From the NCBI GenBank assembly GCA_036379455.1, contig DASVGQ010000050.1, positions 1-5,997 of the forward strand: a stretch of DNA of 5,997 nt. The letters are read 5' to 3'. The notes under the pieces are model-generated. The model had not been told where the DNA came from. It saw only the letters and a list, made by a program, of their open reading frames with translations, and did no database searches. The DNA is from SCRT01 sp036379455. Lineage in GTDB: Bacteria > Pseudomonadota > Gammaproteobacteria > Nevskiales > Nevskiaceae. Shown in pieces: positions 1-5,691 of this stretch; position 1 is the stretch's first letter; each line of letters opens with the position of its first letter. Made by a program: the position numbers and the translations under genes.

Positions 1-1
1 C

Positions 2-139
2 TGGGCGGACGGCCTCGCCGACATGCAGCACACGCTGGAGCACCCCGACTTCTTCGCCAGGCCGTCGCACGAGGCGGGCGTGGTGACGCACGACGTCCAC
101 CGCACGATGGCGCAGCGCGCGAAACGCACCGAATCCTGA
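2..139 (+). CDS. C-terminal end of an unidentified protein (partial gene)
   Basis: This is the last 45 codons and TGA stop of a plus-strand gene that begins before the window. No start codon is needed because the frame is open to the window edge. Support comes from codon composition: all but two of the 45 codons end in G or C, as expected for a real gene in this GC-rich DNA. The fragment begins WADGLADMQHTLEHPDFF and ends with a basic, polar tail (AQRAKRTES). It is rich in His and Asp, has no membrane segment, and shows no motif I recognise. It is convergent with the small membrane-protein genes to its right, so it is not part of the transporter operon. I cannot assign a family from the tail alone. 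Confidence 0.7.
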   Translation, partial: WADGLADMQHTLEHPDFFARPSHEAGVVTHDVHRTMAQRAKRTES

Positions 140-220
140 CGATGTGCGCGCCGCGGGCGACTCGGCCCACGCTGGCGACACGCTCAAGCCCGCCCCGATG
201 CGGCTCGCAGCGGCGCGGAT
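140..220. other. Convergent intergenic gap with no clear terminator
   Basis: These 81 bases separate the stop codons of two converging genes, where a bidirectional terminator would be expected. I see only weak pairing: a 4-bp GGGC/GCCC stem near 154-167 and a distant 8-bp inverted repeat (147-154 with 210-217) enclosing 55 bases. There is no T-run on either side. Any termination here would be factor-dependent or in the flanking coding DNA. Confidence 0.4.
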
Positions 221-547
221 TCACTGGCCGACGCCGCGTCTTCCGAGCCACAGGACCAGTGCCCACATCCGCTTTACGGTCGCGGGCGCAACTCTCGGGA
301 AGACAAAGCACAGCGCCGCGAAGCCGAGCAGCGCAAAGCCCGGAACCCACGGCGGCAGGGCCGCATCGCCCCGAAGCCACCGGTTGGCGCTCGCGTTGAA
401 GGCGAACCACAGCAGCCCGCAGACCGGAGTGGCCAGCGGCAGCGAGACCAACGCGGCCGCGCCGCGCCCCGGGAAGCTGAGATCCGCCGCGCCAGCTGCC
501 CGTCGACCGATCCTCGTCGCAAGCGGGCCAGTGCGGCGGTCGTCCAC
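221..547 (-). CDS. Small two-helix membrane protein, paralogue of its upstream neighbour
   Basis: A 108-residue hypothetical protein. The assumed start is GTG, only 3 bases after the TAA stop of the preceding gene, which suggests co-transcription and perhaps coupled translation. The nearest purine-rich site (GGAAG) is rather far upstream, so the start is uncertain. Residues 1-30 are basic and soluble. Two hydrophobic segments follow, at about 33-50 and 68-84, and the protein ends in a basic tail with GRR. Key residues include LLWF at 45-48, Asn51, Pro65, Pro69, FP at 83-84, Arg93 and Trp95. The same residues occur in the neighbouring protein at a constant offset of nine, without gaps, giving about 20 identities over 58 positions. 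I do not recognise the family. The inferred location is the inner membrane. The reverse strand carries a competing open frame, but the paralogy supports this one. Confidence 0.68.
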   Translation of the reverse strand: MDDRRTGPLATRIGRRAAGAADLSFPGRGAAALVSLPLATPVCGLLWFAFNASANRWLRGDAALPPWVPGFALLGFAALCFVFPRVAPATVKRMWALVLWLGRRGVGQ

Positions 548-550
548 GTC

Positions 551-847
551 TTAGAACCAGCTTCCCTCCGCCAGGGGCGCCACGATCTTCCACAAACGCG
601 TGACAAGCACCCACGCGATCCCCGGGAAGGCGCAGCCCGCCGCCATGAACACGAGGAGCACCACCAGCGGAAACGCAATCGGCAGGACGTGCGCCCCTTG
701 ACCGACCCAACGCAACACCACGTTGATGATGAACCACAGCAGGAAAATCGCTGGCGCCGAAGCGATGCCGACAAGCGCCGCGATCGACAGCCGCTGTCGC
801 GGCGACGTGAGACGGCTGGTATCGATATCGATCTGCGGGCCAGGCAT
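551..847 (-). CDS. Small two-helix membrane protein, first of a paralogous pair
   Basis: A 98-residue hypothetical membrane protein starting at ATG, 38 bases after the livF stop, and so possibly the sixth gene of the liv transcript. No strong ribosome binding site is visible. The N-terminal 20 residues are polar (SPRQR). Hydrophobic helices follow at about 22-46 and 55-82, then an amphipathic basic stretch with Arg84, Trp86 and Lys87. Conserved with the next gene are LLWF (36-39), Asn42, Pro56, Pro60, FP (74-75), Arg84 and Trp86. An Asn after the first LLWF, and paired prolines opening the second helix, look like structural positions. There is no signal peptidase site, enzyme motif or known family that I can name. 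A link to the importer is suggested only by position and strand. Confidence 0.72.
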   Translation of the reverse strand: MPGPQIDIDTSRLTSPRQRLSIAALVGIASAPAIFLLWFIINVVLRWVGQGAHVLPIAFPLVVLLVFMAAGCAFPGIAWVLVTRLWKIVAPLAEGSWF

Positions 848-857
848 GGGGCGTGTC

Positions 858-872
858 CCGCGCGCTGCGCGG
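858..872 (-). other. Short GC hairpin between livF and the small membrane genes
   Basis: A 6-bp all-GC stem (CCGCGC with GCGCGG) closes on a 3-base loop in the 38-base gap after livF. No U-run follows, so it is not a typical terminator. It may slow ribosomes or exonucleases between livF and the next gene, or it may be chance in such GC-rich DNA. Confidence 0.35.
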
Positions 873-885
873 TACGACTCGGCGG

Positions 886-1611
886 CTATACGCCCAGGAC
901 CCGCGTCAAGGACGACGCGTCGCGCAACAGCTCACCGGAAACGCCCGCCAGCACGACGCGTCCCTTCTCGAGCACGACCGCCTGGTCCGTATGGGCCAGC
1001 ACCGCGCGGAAATTGCGGTCGACGATCAGCGTCGCGATGCCGGTATGCCGGATCTCGGTGATAACGCGCCAGATCTCCCGCACGATCAGCGGCGCGAGGC
1101 CTTCGGTGGCCTCGTCGAGGATGAGCAGCTGCGGATTCGTCATCAGCGCGCGCCCGATCGCGAGCATCTGCTGCTCGCCGCCCGACAGCTGCGCGCCGCC
1201 GTGGCGCATGCGTTCGGCAAGGCGCGGGAAGGTCGCCACCACCCGCTCGAGCGTCCACGATCGATCGCCCTGCACGCCGGCCCGCGCCGCCATCACGAGA
1301 TTCTCGCGGACCGAAAGATTGGGGAAGATTCCCCGGCCTTCCGGCACGTAGCCGATCCCGAGGCGGGCCATGCGCTCCGGGACGCGACCCGCCACGTCAC
1401 GCGCGAGCCACTGCACGCGCCCGGTGACCTTGCGCAGATAGCCCATGACCGAGCGGATCAGCGTCGTCTTGCCCATGCCGTTGCGGCCCAGCAAGCCGAT
1501 CGCCGTGCCGCTCGGAATCTCGAGATCCACGCCGTGCAGGATGTGGCTGTCGCCGTACCACGCGTGCAGGCCCTCGACCCGCAGCAGCGGTTCCGGGATG
1601 GCCGCACTCAT
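886..1611 (-). CDS. livF: HAAT-family importer ATPase LivF
   Basis: A 241-residue cytoplasmic ATPase, one of two that power the importer; the length is normal for LivF. Walker A is GRNGMGKT at 42-49. The segment YVPEGRGIFPNLSVRENL (88-105) is the typical LivF Q-loop region, with Glu where many ABC ATPases have Gln. The signature is LSGGE at 142-146, and Walker B is LLILDE at 162-167, with the catalytic Glu167 present. The switch region reads IVDRN (196-200). LivF proteins commonly have VEQN here instead of the usual His, so this copy departs at two more positions. The ATG overlaps the livG stop by four bases (ATGA), which implies coupled translation. LivF is expected to pair with LivG under the LivH/LivM channel. 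The TAG stop is followed by the small membrane-protein genes. Confidence 0.95.
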   Translation of the reverse strand: MSAAIPEPLLRVEGLHAWYGDSHILHGVDLEIPSGTAIGLLGRNGMGKTTLIRSVMGYLRKVTGRVQWLARDVAGRVPERMARLGIGYVPEGRGIFPNLSVRENLVMAARAGVQGDRSWTLERVVATFPRLAERMRHGGAQLSGGEQQMLAIGRALMTNPQLLILDEATEGLAPLIVREIWRVITEIRHTGIATLIVDRNFRAVLAHTDQAVVLEKGRVVLAGVSGELLRDASSLTRVLGV

Positions 1612-2378
1612 GCGCCCACGCCTTCGCCGAGATAGGCTTCGCGCACTTCTGCGCTCGCGCGGATCTGCTCCGGCGTGCCGCTGGCGAGCACCGCGCCGTT
1701 GACCATCACCGTGATGCGATCGGCCGCGCGGAACACCGCGTCCATGTCGTGCTCAACGAGCAGGACCGCGTGCGTCTCCTTGAGCGCGTCCAGCAGCTCG
1801 AGCATGCGCTCGGTCTCCTCCGCCCCCATGCCGGCAAGCGGTTCATCCAGCAACAGCACGCGCGGGCGCGTCGCCAGGCACATGGCGATCTCGAGCTGGC
1901 GCTTCTGGCCGTGGCTCATGGTGCCGGCGACGCGCTGTGCGGCCTCGGCGAGGCCCGCATCCGTCAGGGCCGCCATTGCCGCGTCCGTGCTGTAGCCGCA
2001 GCGATCGGCCGACCGCCATACCGACCACGGCCGTTGCAGCATGGCCTGCGCCGACAGGCGGCAGTTCTCGAATACCGTGAACTCCGGAAAGATCGTGGTC
2101 CGCTGGTAGCTGCGGCCGACGCCCGCACGCGCGCGGCGCGGCTGCGACCAGGCGGTGATGTCGGCGCCATCGAGCTGGACGCTGCCGGCGCTGGCCGGAA
2201 TCTCTCCGGACAGCATGTTGATGAGCGTGGACTTGCCCGCGCCGTTTGTCCCGATCACCGCGTGCAGTTCTTGCAGACGCAGGTCGAGCGAGACGCGGTC
2301 GACGGCGACCAGGCCGCCGAAGCGGCGCGTCAGCTCCTGCGCGCGAAGCGTCGGCAGCGTCGTAGCGTCGGTTGTCAT
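1608..2378 (-). CDS. livG: HAAT-family importer ATPase LivG
   Basis: A 256-residue ATPase partner of LivF. The chosen ATG overlaps the livM stop as ATGA. The open frame continues upstream, but that extension only covers livM out of frame. Walker A is GTNGAGKS (43-50), a variant of the more common GPNGAGKT. The Q-loop is Gln92 in SYQRTTIFPEFTVFEN. The signature is SHGQ (155-158) followed by KRQLEIAMCLA, Walker B is LLLDE (175-179), the D-loop area reads LAGMGAEE, and the switch His210 lies in LLVEHD. The C-terminus has the LivG-like REAYLGEG. All catalytic elements are therefore present, in contrast with LivF's unusual switch loop. It binds ATP at the cytoplasmic face of the LivH/LivM complex. 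Confidence 0.95.
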   Translation of the reverse strand: MTTDATTLPTLRAQELTRRFGGLVAVDRVSLDLRLQELHAVIGTNGAGKSTLINMLSGEIPASAGSVQLDGADITAWSQPRRARAGVGRSYQRTTIFPEFTVFENCRLSAQAMLQRPWSVWRSADRCGYSTDAAMAALTDAGLAEAAQRVAGTMSHGQKRQLEIAMCLATRPRVLLLDEPLAGMGAEETERMLELLDALKETHAVLLVEHDMDAVFRAADRITVMVNGAVLASGTPEQIRASAEVREAYLGEGVGA

Positions 2379-3412
2379 GAGCCCGGTGCCGTCCGCAGCC
2401 GGCGAAAGATGCCGATCACGCCACGCGGCACGAAGGCCACGAACAGGATGATCGTGATGCCCATGGTCAGCTGCCAGTGATCGGCCGCCAGCGTGCCGAC
2501 GAGCCCGGGCGATTGATAGAGTTCCTTGAGCAGCGTGAAACCGACGGCGCCGATCACCGCGCCGCGGAGGCTGCCGAGGCCACCGAAGATCACCATCAGC
2601 AGCACCTCGGCCGAGAGATGCCAGGACAGCAGCTCGGGATTCACTACCCCGTTCTTCGCAGCCATCAGGAAGCCCGCCATGCCGGCGAGTGCGCAGCCGA
2701 TGACGAAGGCCGCGAGCTTGTAGCCGTAGGTGCGGAAGCCCGCGGCCCGCATGCGCTGCTCGTTGATGCGGATGCCCGCCAGCGCATGCCCGAAGCGCGA
2801 GCGCCGCAACAGCGCGAGAAACGCGTAGGTGAAGATGAGCATCCCCACCGCCAGCCCGTAGAGCTGCCCCCACTGGTCCAGATCCAGCAGCTTGTGCTCG
2901 CCGACCGCCATCACCGGCCGGAAATAGAGATAGATCCCGTCGCTACCGCCGCCGACGTCCGTGTCGTGGAACACGAAGAACGCCATCTGCGCGAAGGCCA
3001 GCGTCACCATCAGGAAATACACGCCTCGCGTGCGCAGGCTCAGGGCGCCGACGATCAACGCATAGAGTGCCGCGCCGCCTACCGCCAGCGGCAGCAGTAC
3101 GGCGATGGAACCCGGGCCGGACGCGGGCGTCGCCAGCACCGTGATGTACGCGCCGATGCCGAGGAAAGCCGCGTGCCCGAAGCTGACGAGCCCGGTCGTG
3201 CCCACCAGCAGCTCGAGGCTGAGCGCGAAGATCGCGTAGATGATCAGCGTCATCACCAGATCGCGCGTATAGGGCGTAAGCACGCTGGGAAGGGCGATCA
3301 ACGCGACGGCCGCGACGAGCGGCAACCATGCGCCGAAGCGCGCGGCGGCGGTGCGTCGCGCCACGGCGCGGACGGACGCAAGGGTTTCCTCGCCTGCGCG
3401 CATGGATGGCAT
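2375..3412 (-). CDS. livM: HAAT-family importer permease LivM
   Basis: A 345-residue inner-membrane permease. The start is the ATG whose first base overlaps the last base of the livH stop (TGATG). A second ATG three codons later has no better ribosome site. The open frame runs upstream to 4429, but there it only shadows livH. After a basic N-terminal tail (1-27) come many hydrophobic helices, at about 29-46, 51-70, 78-95, 103-125, 131-148, 184-202, 232-251, 268-294 and 313-329. The family-typical GLVSFGHAAFLGIGAY is at 74-89. The cytoplasmic coupling loop (about 203-226) reads RRSRFGHALAGIRINEQRM, which is expected to contact the ATPases. Together with LivH it forms the translocation path. 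Length and motifs are complete, with no sign of a frameshift. Confidence 0.95.
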   Translation of the reverse strand: MPSMRAGEETLASVRAVARRTAAARFGAWLPLVAAVALIALPSVLTPYTRDLVMTLIIYAIFALSLELLVGTTGLVSFGHAAFLGIGAYITVLATPASGPGSIAVLLPLAVGGAALYALIVGALSLRTRGVYFLMVTLAFAQMAFFVFHDTDVGGGSDGIYLYFRPVMAVGEHKLLDLDQWGQLYGLAVGMLIFTYAFLALLRRSRFGHALAGIRINEQRMRAAGFRTYGYKLAAFVIGCALAGMAGFLMAAKNGVVNPELLSWHLSAEVLLMVIFGGLGSLRGAVIGAVGFTLLKELYQSPGLVGTLAADHWQLTMGITIILFVAFVPRGVIGIFRRLRTAPGS

Positions 3413-4284
3413 CACCAGGACCTGCGCGCCAGGCCTTCCGGGCGCCAGATCAGCACGATGGCCATCAGCAGATAGATGCCGACGCCGCTGTAACCCTGGA
3501 AGAACACCTTGCCGAAGGTGTCGACGAAACCGACCAGCAGGGACGCGACGAGCGCGCCGCTGATCGAACCGATGCCGCCGATGACGACCACCACGAAGCT
3601 GATGATGAGGATCGACAGGCCCATGCCCGGGTACACGGACGACATCGGCGCCGAGATCATGCCGGCCAGCGCCGCGAAGACCACGCCGCCGGCGAATACG
3701 GCGCGGTACAGCATGCGGATATTGATGCCGAGGCCGCGCACCATGTCGCGGTTGCTGGCGCCGGCCCGCACCATCATTCCCAGCCGGGTGCGATGGATCA
3801 GGACATACAGCAGCAGCGCAACGACCACGCAGGCCGCGGCGGCGAACAGCCGGTACCACGGATAGGACATGAGTCCGCCCAGCGCAAAACTGCCGGACAG
3901 CCACGCCGGCGCGGCCACGCCGTGGACATCGTTGCCGGCAAGCAGCGAGCGTAGCTCGTCGAAGATCAGGATCAACCCGTAGGTCATCAGGACCTGCTGC
4001 AGGTGGCCGCGGTGATAGAGATAGCTGAAGAACACCCACTCCAGCACGAAGCCCAGCGCACCGGCCAACGCAATGCCCACGACGAGCATCACCAGGAACG
4101 GCAGATGGAGCGCCGTGCTCAGCCAGAACGCCAGGTAGGCGCCGACCATGTAGAAGCTGCCGTGAGCCAGGTTGATGACGCCCATGATTCCGAAGATCAG
4201 CGTCAGCCCGCTGGCGACCAGGAACAGCAGAAGGCCGTACTGGACGGCATTGAGGCACTGGACAAGGAAGCTTGCGAGATCCAT
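3412..4284 (-). CDS. livH: HAAT-family importer permease LivH
   Basis: A 290-residue inner-membrane permease of normal length. Its N-terminal motif GIMGVINLAHGSFYMVGAY (32-50) is diagnostic for the LivH family. Hydrophobic helices lie at about 12-32, 39-56, 62-84, 97-112, 145-163, 194-212, 225-255 and 265-280. The coupling loop RTRLGMMVRAGASNRDM (165-181) precedes GLGIN, and the protein ends with the family-like RPEGL (281-285). The ATG lies 95 bases after the livK stop with only a weak GGA-type ribosome site, whereas livK has a strong one. This agrees with lower expression of the membrane components. The hairpin in the livK-livH gap may add to that difference. Confidence 0.95.
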   Translation of the reverse strand: MDLASFLVQCLNAVQYGLLLFLVASGLTLIFGIMGVINLAHGSFYMVGAYLAFWLSTALHLPFLVMLVVGIALAGALGFVLEWVFFSYLYHRGHLQQVLMTYGLILIFDELRSLLAGNDVHGVAAPAWLSGSFALGGLMSYPWYRLFAAAACVVVALLLYVLIHRTRLGMMVRAGASNRDMVRGLGINIRMLYRAVFAGGVVFAALAGMISAPMSSVYPGMGLSILIISFVVVVIGGIGSISGALVASLLVGFVDTFGKVFFQGYSGVGIYLLMAIVLIWRPEGLARRSW

Positions 4285-4294
4285 GGGGAGTCCG

Positions 4295-4309
4295 GCGCAG
4301 CGGGTGCGC
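4295..4309 (-). other. Minor 5-bp hairpin just upstream of livH
   Basis: A 5-bp stem (GCGCA with TGCGC) and 5-base loop lie 10 bases before the livH start, next to its weak ribosome site. It could modestly limit livH initiation, but chance is a fair explanation at this base composition. Confidence 0.2.
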
Positions 4310-4336
4310 GGAGCAGCGGCGGGCGGAATCGTCAGG

Positions 4337-4365
4337 CGGGAAGCGGCCGTTCCGGCCGCCTCCCG
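4337..4365 (-). promoter_or_regulatory. Strong intercistronic hairpin between livK and livH
   Basis: In the livK mRNA this segment folds into a 12-bp stem with a 5-base GGAAC loop: bases 4365-4354 pair with 4348-4337. It contains one G-U pair and otherwise only Watson-Crick pairs, mostly G-C. The base following the stem is not part of a U-run, so a simple intrinsic terminator is unlikely. It starts 15 bases after the livK stop. Such structures after binding-protein genes typically block 3' exonucleases or cause partial termination, which keeps the binding protein in excess over the permeases. That role is inferred here from position and structure only. Confidence 0.7.
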
Positions 4366-4379
4366 TTCTCAACCCCGAT

Positions 4380-5549
4380 CTACTTGAGCTTGCACCCGAC
4401 CGACGGGGCGACAAGATCCTTGACGGCAACCGACACGTAGTCGTTGTGGCCGTTGCGCACCCGCCTCAGGTACATGTTCTGGATCGGATCACCGGACGGC
4501 GAGATCCTGAACGTGCCGCGCGGGCTGTCGACGATGGCAGCCCGGATCGCCTTCTCCATCGTGGCCTTCTGCTGCATGTCGCCGTTGACGGCCTTCAGCC
4601 CGGCGGCCAGCAGCTGCGCGGCGTCATAACCCTGCACCGCGTAGACGTCGGGTTCTACCTTGTAGGCTGCGACGAAGGCCTTGCGGAATTCATGGTTCTT
4701 CGGCACGTCGAGGTCATCCGCGTAGTGCAGCGACGTCAGCAGGCCCTCGGCCGCCGCGCCCTGCGCTTCCAGCGTACCGTCCGTGACGAAGCCGGCACCG
4801 ACCAATGGAATCTTGTCCTTGAGCCCCGCCGCCGCGTAGTCCTTGACGAACTTCACCGCGCCGCCGCCGGCGAAGAAGGTGTAGACCACGTCCGGCTTCT
4901 GCGCGGCGATCTCCGTCAGCAGCGCTTCGAACTGGACATTCGGGAATGGCAGGGTGAGGTTCTTGATCACCTTGCCGCCGCCCTTGGTGAAGGCATCCGT
5001 GAACCCCTGCACGGATTCCTTGCCGGCCGCGTAGTTCCAGGTGATGGTCATCGCCTTCTTCCAGCCCTTCTCCGCAGCGACGACGCCCATGCCGTAGCCC
5101 GGCTGCCAGTTGTTGAAGGAGCTGCGGACCACGTCGAGGCTGCACATCGGCCCGGTGATGGCCATCGCGCCCGCGTTCGGGTCGATCATCAGGGTGCCGG
5201 TCTCCTCCGCCACGCGGGCCATCGCCATCGCCACGCCCGAGTGCACCGTGCCGACCAGCACGTTCACGTGGTCCCGCTTGATCAGCTTGTTGGCGTTGTC
5301 GGTGGCCTTGGCCGGGTCCGACTCATCGTCCAGCTTGACGTAGGTGATCTCGTCACCAGCAAGCTTGCCGCCGTGTTCGTCGACGTACAGACGGAAGCCT
5401 TTCTCGATCATGTCCCCGAGCTTGGCGTAGGTGCCGCTGTACGGCAGCATCAGCCCCACCTTCACCGGCTCGGCCGCCTGCGACGGCACCGTAGCACCGA
5501 GCACCGCTGCCCCGGCGGCAATCGCCGCCACCCTGAAAATCCCTTTCAT
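4380..5549 (-). CDS. livK: Periplasmic substrate-binding protein of the HAAT importer
   Basis: A 389-residue type 1 periplasmic binding protein (Peripla_BP_6-like) that captures substrate for LivHMGF. The ATG has a strong GAGGAG ribosome site six bases upstream. Residues 1-25 form a signal peptide: a positive start, a hydrophobic alanine-rich core and a cleavage site near SQA-A. No lipobox Cys is present, so it should be soluble. The mature protein opens with VKVGLMLPYSGTYAKLG (29-45). The hinge-side motif VGTVHSGVAMAMA (99-111) and DPNAGA (123-128) follow, then TWNYAAGKESVQGF (170-183) and VYAVQGYDAAQLL (302-314). The mature chain has exactly two cysteines, Cys136 and Cys386, the latter four residues from the end, so a disulfide is plausible. 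The motifs recall binding proteins encoded near aromatic-acid degradation genes rather than classical leucine binders; the substrate is not determined by sequence. Confidence 0.95.
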   Translation of the reverse strand: MKGIFRVAAIAAGAAVLGATVPSQAAEPVKVGLMLPYSGTYAKLGDMIEKGFRLYVDEHGGKLAGDEITYVKLDDESDPAKATDNANKLIKRDHVNVLVGTVHSGVAMAMARVAEETGTLMIDPNAGAMAITGPMCSLDVVRSSFNNWQPGYGMGVVAAEKGWKKAMTITWNYAAGKESVQGFTDAFTKGGGKVIKNLTLPFPNVQFEALLTEIAAQKPDVVYTFFAGGGAVKFVKDYAAAGLKDKIPLVGAGFVTDGTLEAQGAAAEGLLTSLHYADDLDVPKNHEFRKAFVAAYKVEPDVYAVQGYDAAQLLAAGLKAVNGDMQQKATMEKAIRAAIVDSPRGTFRISPSGDPIQNMYLRRVRNGHNDYVSVAVKDLVAPSVGCKLK

Positions 5550-5555
5550 CCGCGT

Positions 5556-5561
5556 CTCCTC
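5556..5561 (-). promoter_or_regulatory. Strong ribosome binding site of livK
   Basis: GAGGAG lies six bases before the livK ATG, the best ribosome site in the operon. Its first two bases fall inside the adjacent palindrome, so protein binding or RNA folding there could affect access to it. Confidence 0.8.
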
Positions 5562-5573
5562 GCTCGCGAGCGA
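5560..5573. promoter_or_regulatory. 14-bp perfect palindrome at the livK ribosome site
   Basis: TCGCTCGCGAGCGA is a perfect 14-bp palindrome whose edge overlaps the livK ribosome site. As DNA it could be an operator for a dimeric repressor. As RNA it could form a 5-bp stem with a CGCG loop beside the ribosome site. Either reading is inference; the symmetry is seen directly. Confidence 0.4.
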
Positions 5574-5579
5574 CTAAGA

Positions 5580-5596
5580 GCGGCCCGAAGGGCCGC
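5580..5596 (-). terminator. GC hairpin in the livK leader, possible terminator or attenuator
   Basis: A perfect 7-bp stem (GCGGCCC with GGGCCGC) closes on a UUC loop in the transcript. It is followed by UCUUAGU, which has only a partial U-run. It lies downstream of the proposed livK promoter and 30 bases before livK. It could end transcripts reading through from pepP, attenuate the liv transcript, or simply structure the leader. A strong constitutive terminator is unlikely, because it would silence the operon. Confidence 0.45.
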
Positions 5597-5628
5597 CGAG
5601 GACGGGTCGCATGCCCCTCGGACCCGCC
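5596..5628 (-). promoter_or_regulatory. Two mutually exclusive stems in the livK leader
   Basis: Two alternative stems share bases here. One pairs 5628-5621 with 5608-5601 (8 bp with one G-U pair, 12-base loop). The other pairs 5621-5616 with 5601-5596 (6 bp, 14-base loop). They cannot form together, and the second abuts and slightly overlaps the next hairpin. Competing stems in a leader can act as a switch, but no ligand domain or leader peptide with regulatory codons is recognised. Confidence 0.3.
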
Positions 5629-5662
5629 GTGATCCCCACATCACGTCTACAACTCGGCGCCA

Positions 5663-5691
5663 CTCATAGCATTTTTCGCACCGTGCCGCAA
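5663..5691 (-). promoter_or_regulatory. Candidate sigma70-type promoter for the liv operon
   Basis: On the minus strand a TTGCGG -35 box (5691-5686) and a TATGAG -10 box (5668-5663) are separated by exactly 17 bases. A TG one base before the -10 box makes it an extended -10 type. The predicted start of transcription is near 5656, giving a leader of about 107 bases. The AT-rich spacer (GAAAAATGC) stands out in this GC-rich region. An 11-bp dyad TGCGC-G-GCGCA (5705-5715), centred about 54 bases upstream of the predicted start, could be an activator site, but this is speculative. Confidence 0.5.

Noticed and set aside
147..217. 8-bp inverted repeat with a 55-base spacer in the convergent gap
   Set aside because: The arms are pure GC, the loop is long and there is no T-run. 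It is likely chance and not a terminator.
144..554. 136-codon plus-strand open frame opposite the second small membrane gene
   Set aside because: The translation is a low-complexity Ala/Arg/Ser/Pro mixture, and the minus-strand product matches its neighbour as a paralogue.
853..1635. 260-codon plus-strand open frame opposite livF
   Set aside because: It is an antisense frame produced by high GC content; livF carries all ABC ATPase motifs. The same applies to the long plus-strand frames at 1749-2480, 2477-3475 and 3328-3954.
1608..2873. 421-residue reading of livG with an N-terminal extension
   Set aside because: The extension is livM out of frame. The ATG at 2378 overlaps the livM stop and yields a normal-length LivG.
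2375..4429. 684-residue reading of livM with a long N-terminal extension
   Set aside because: The extra part is livH read in the wrong frame (Arg- and Pro-rich, no membrane helices). The TGATG junction gives the real start at 3412.
4272..5669. 465-codon plus-strand open frame opposite livK
   Set aside because: It is a shadow of livK on the opposite strand. The translation is rich in Arg, His, Val and Asp with no domain, and livK is unmistakable.
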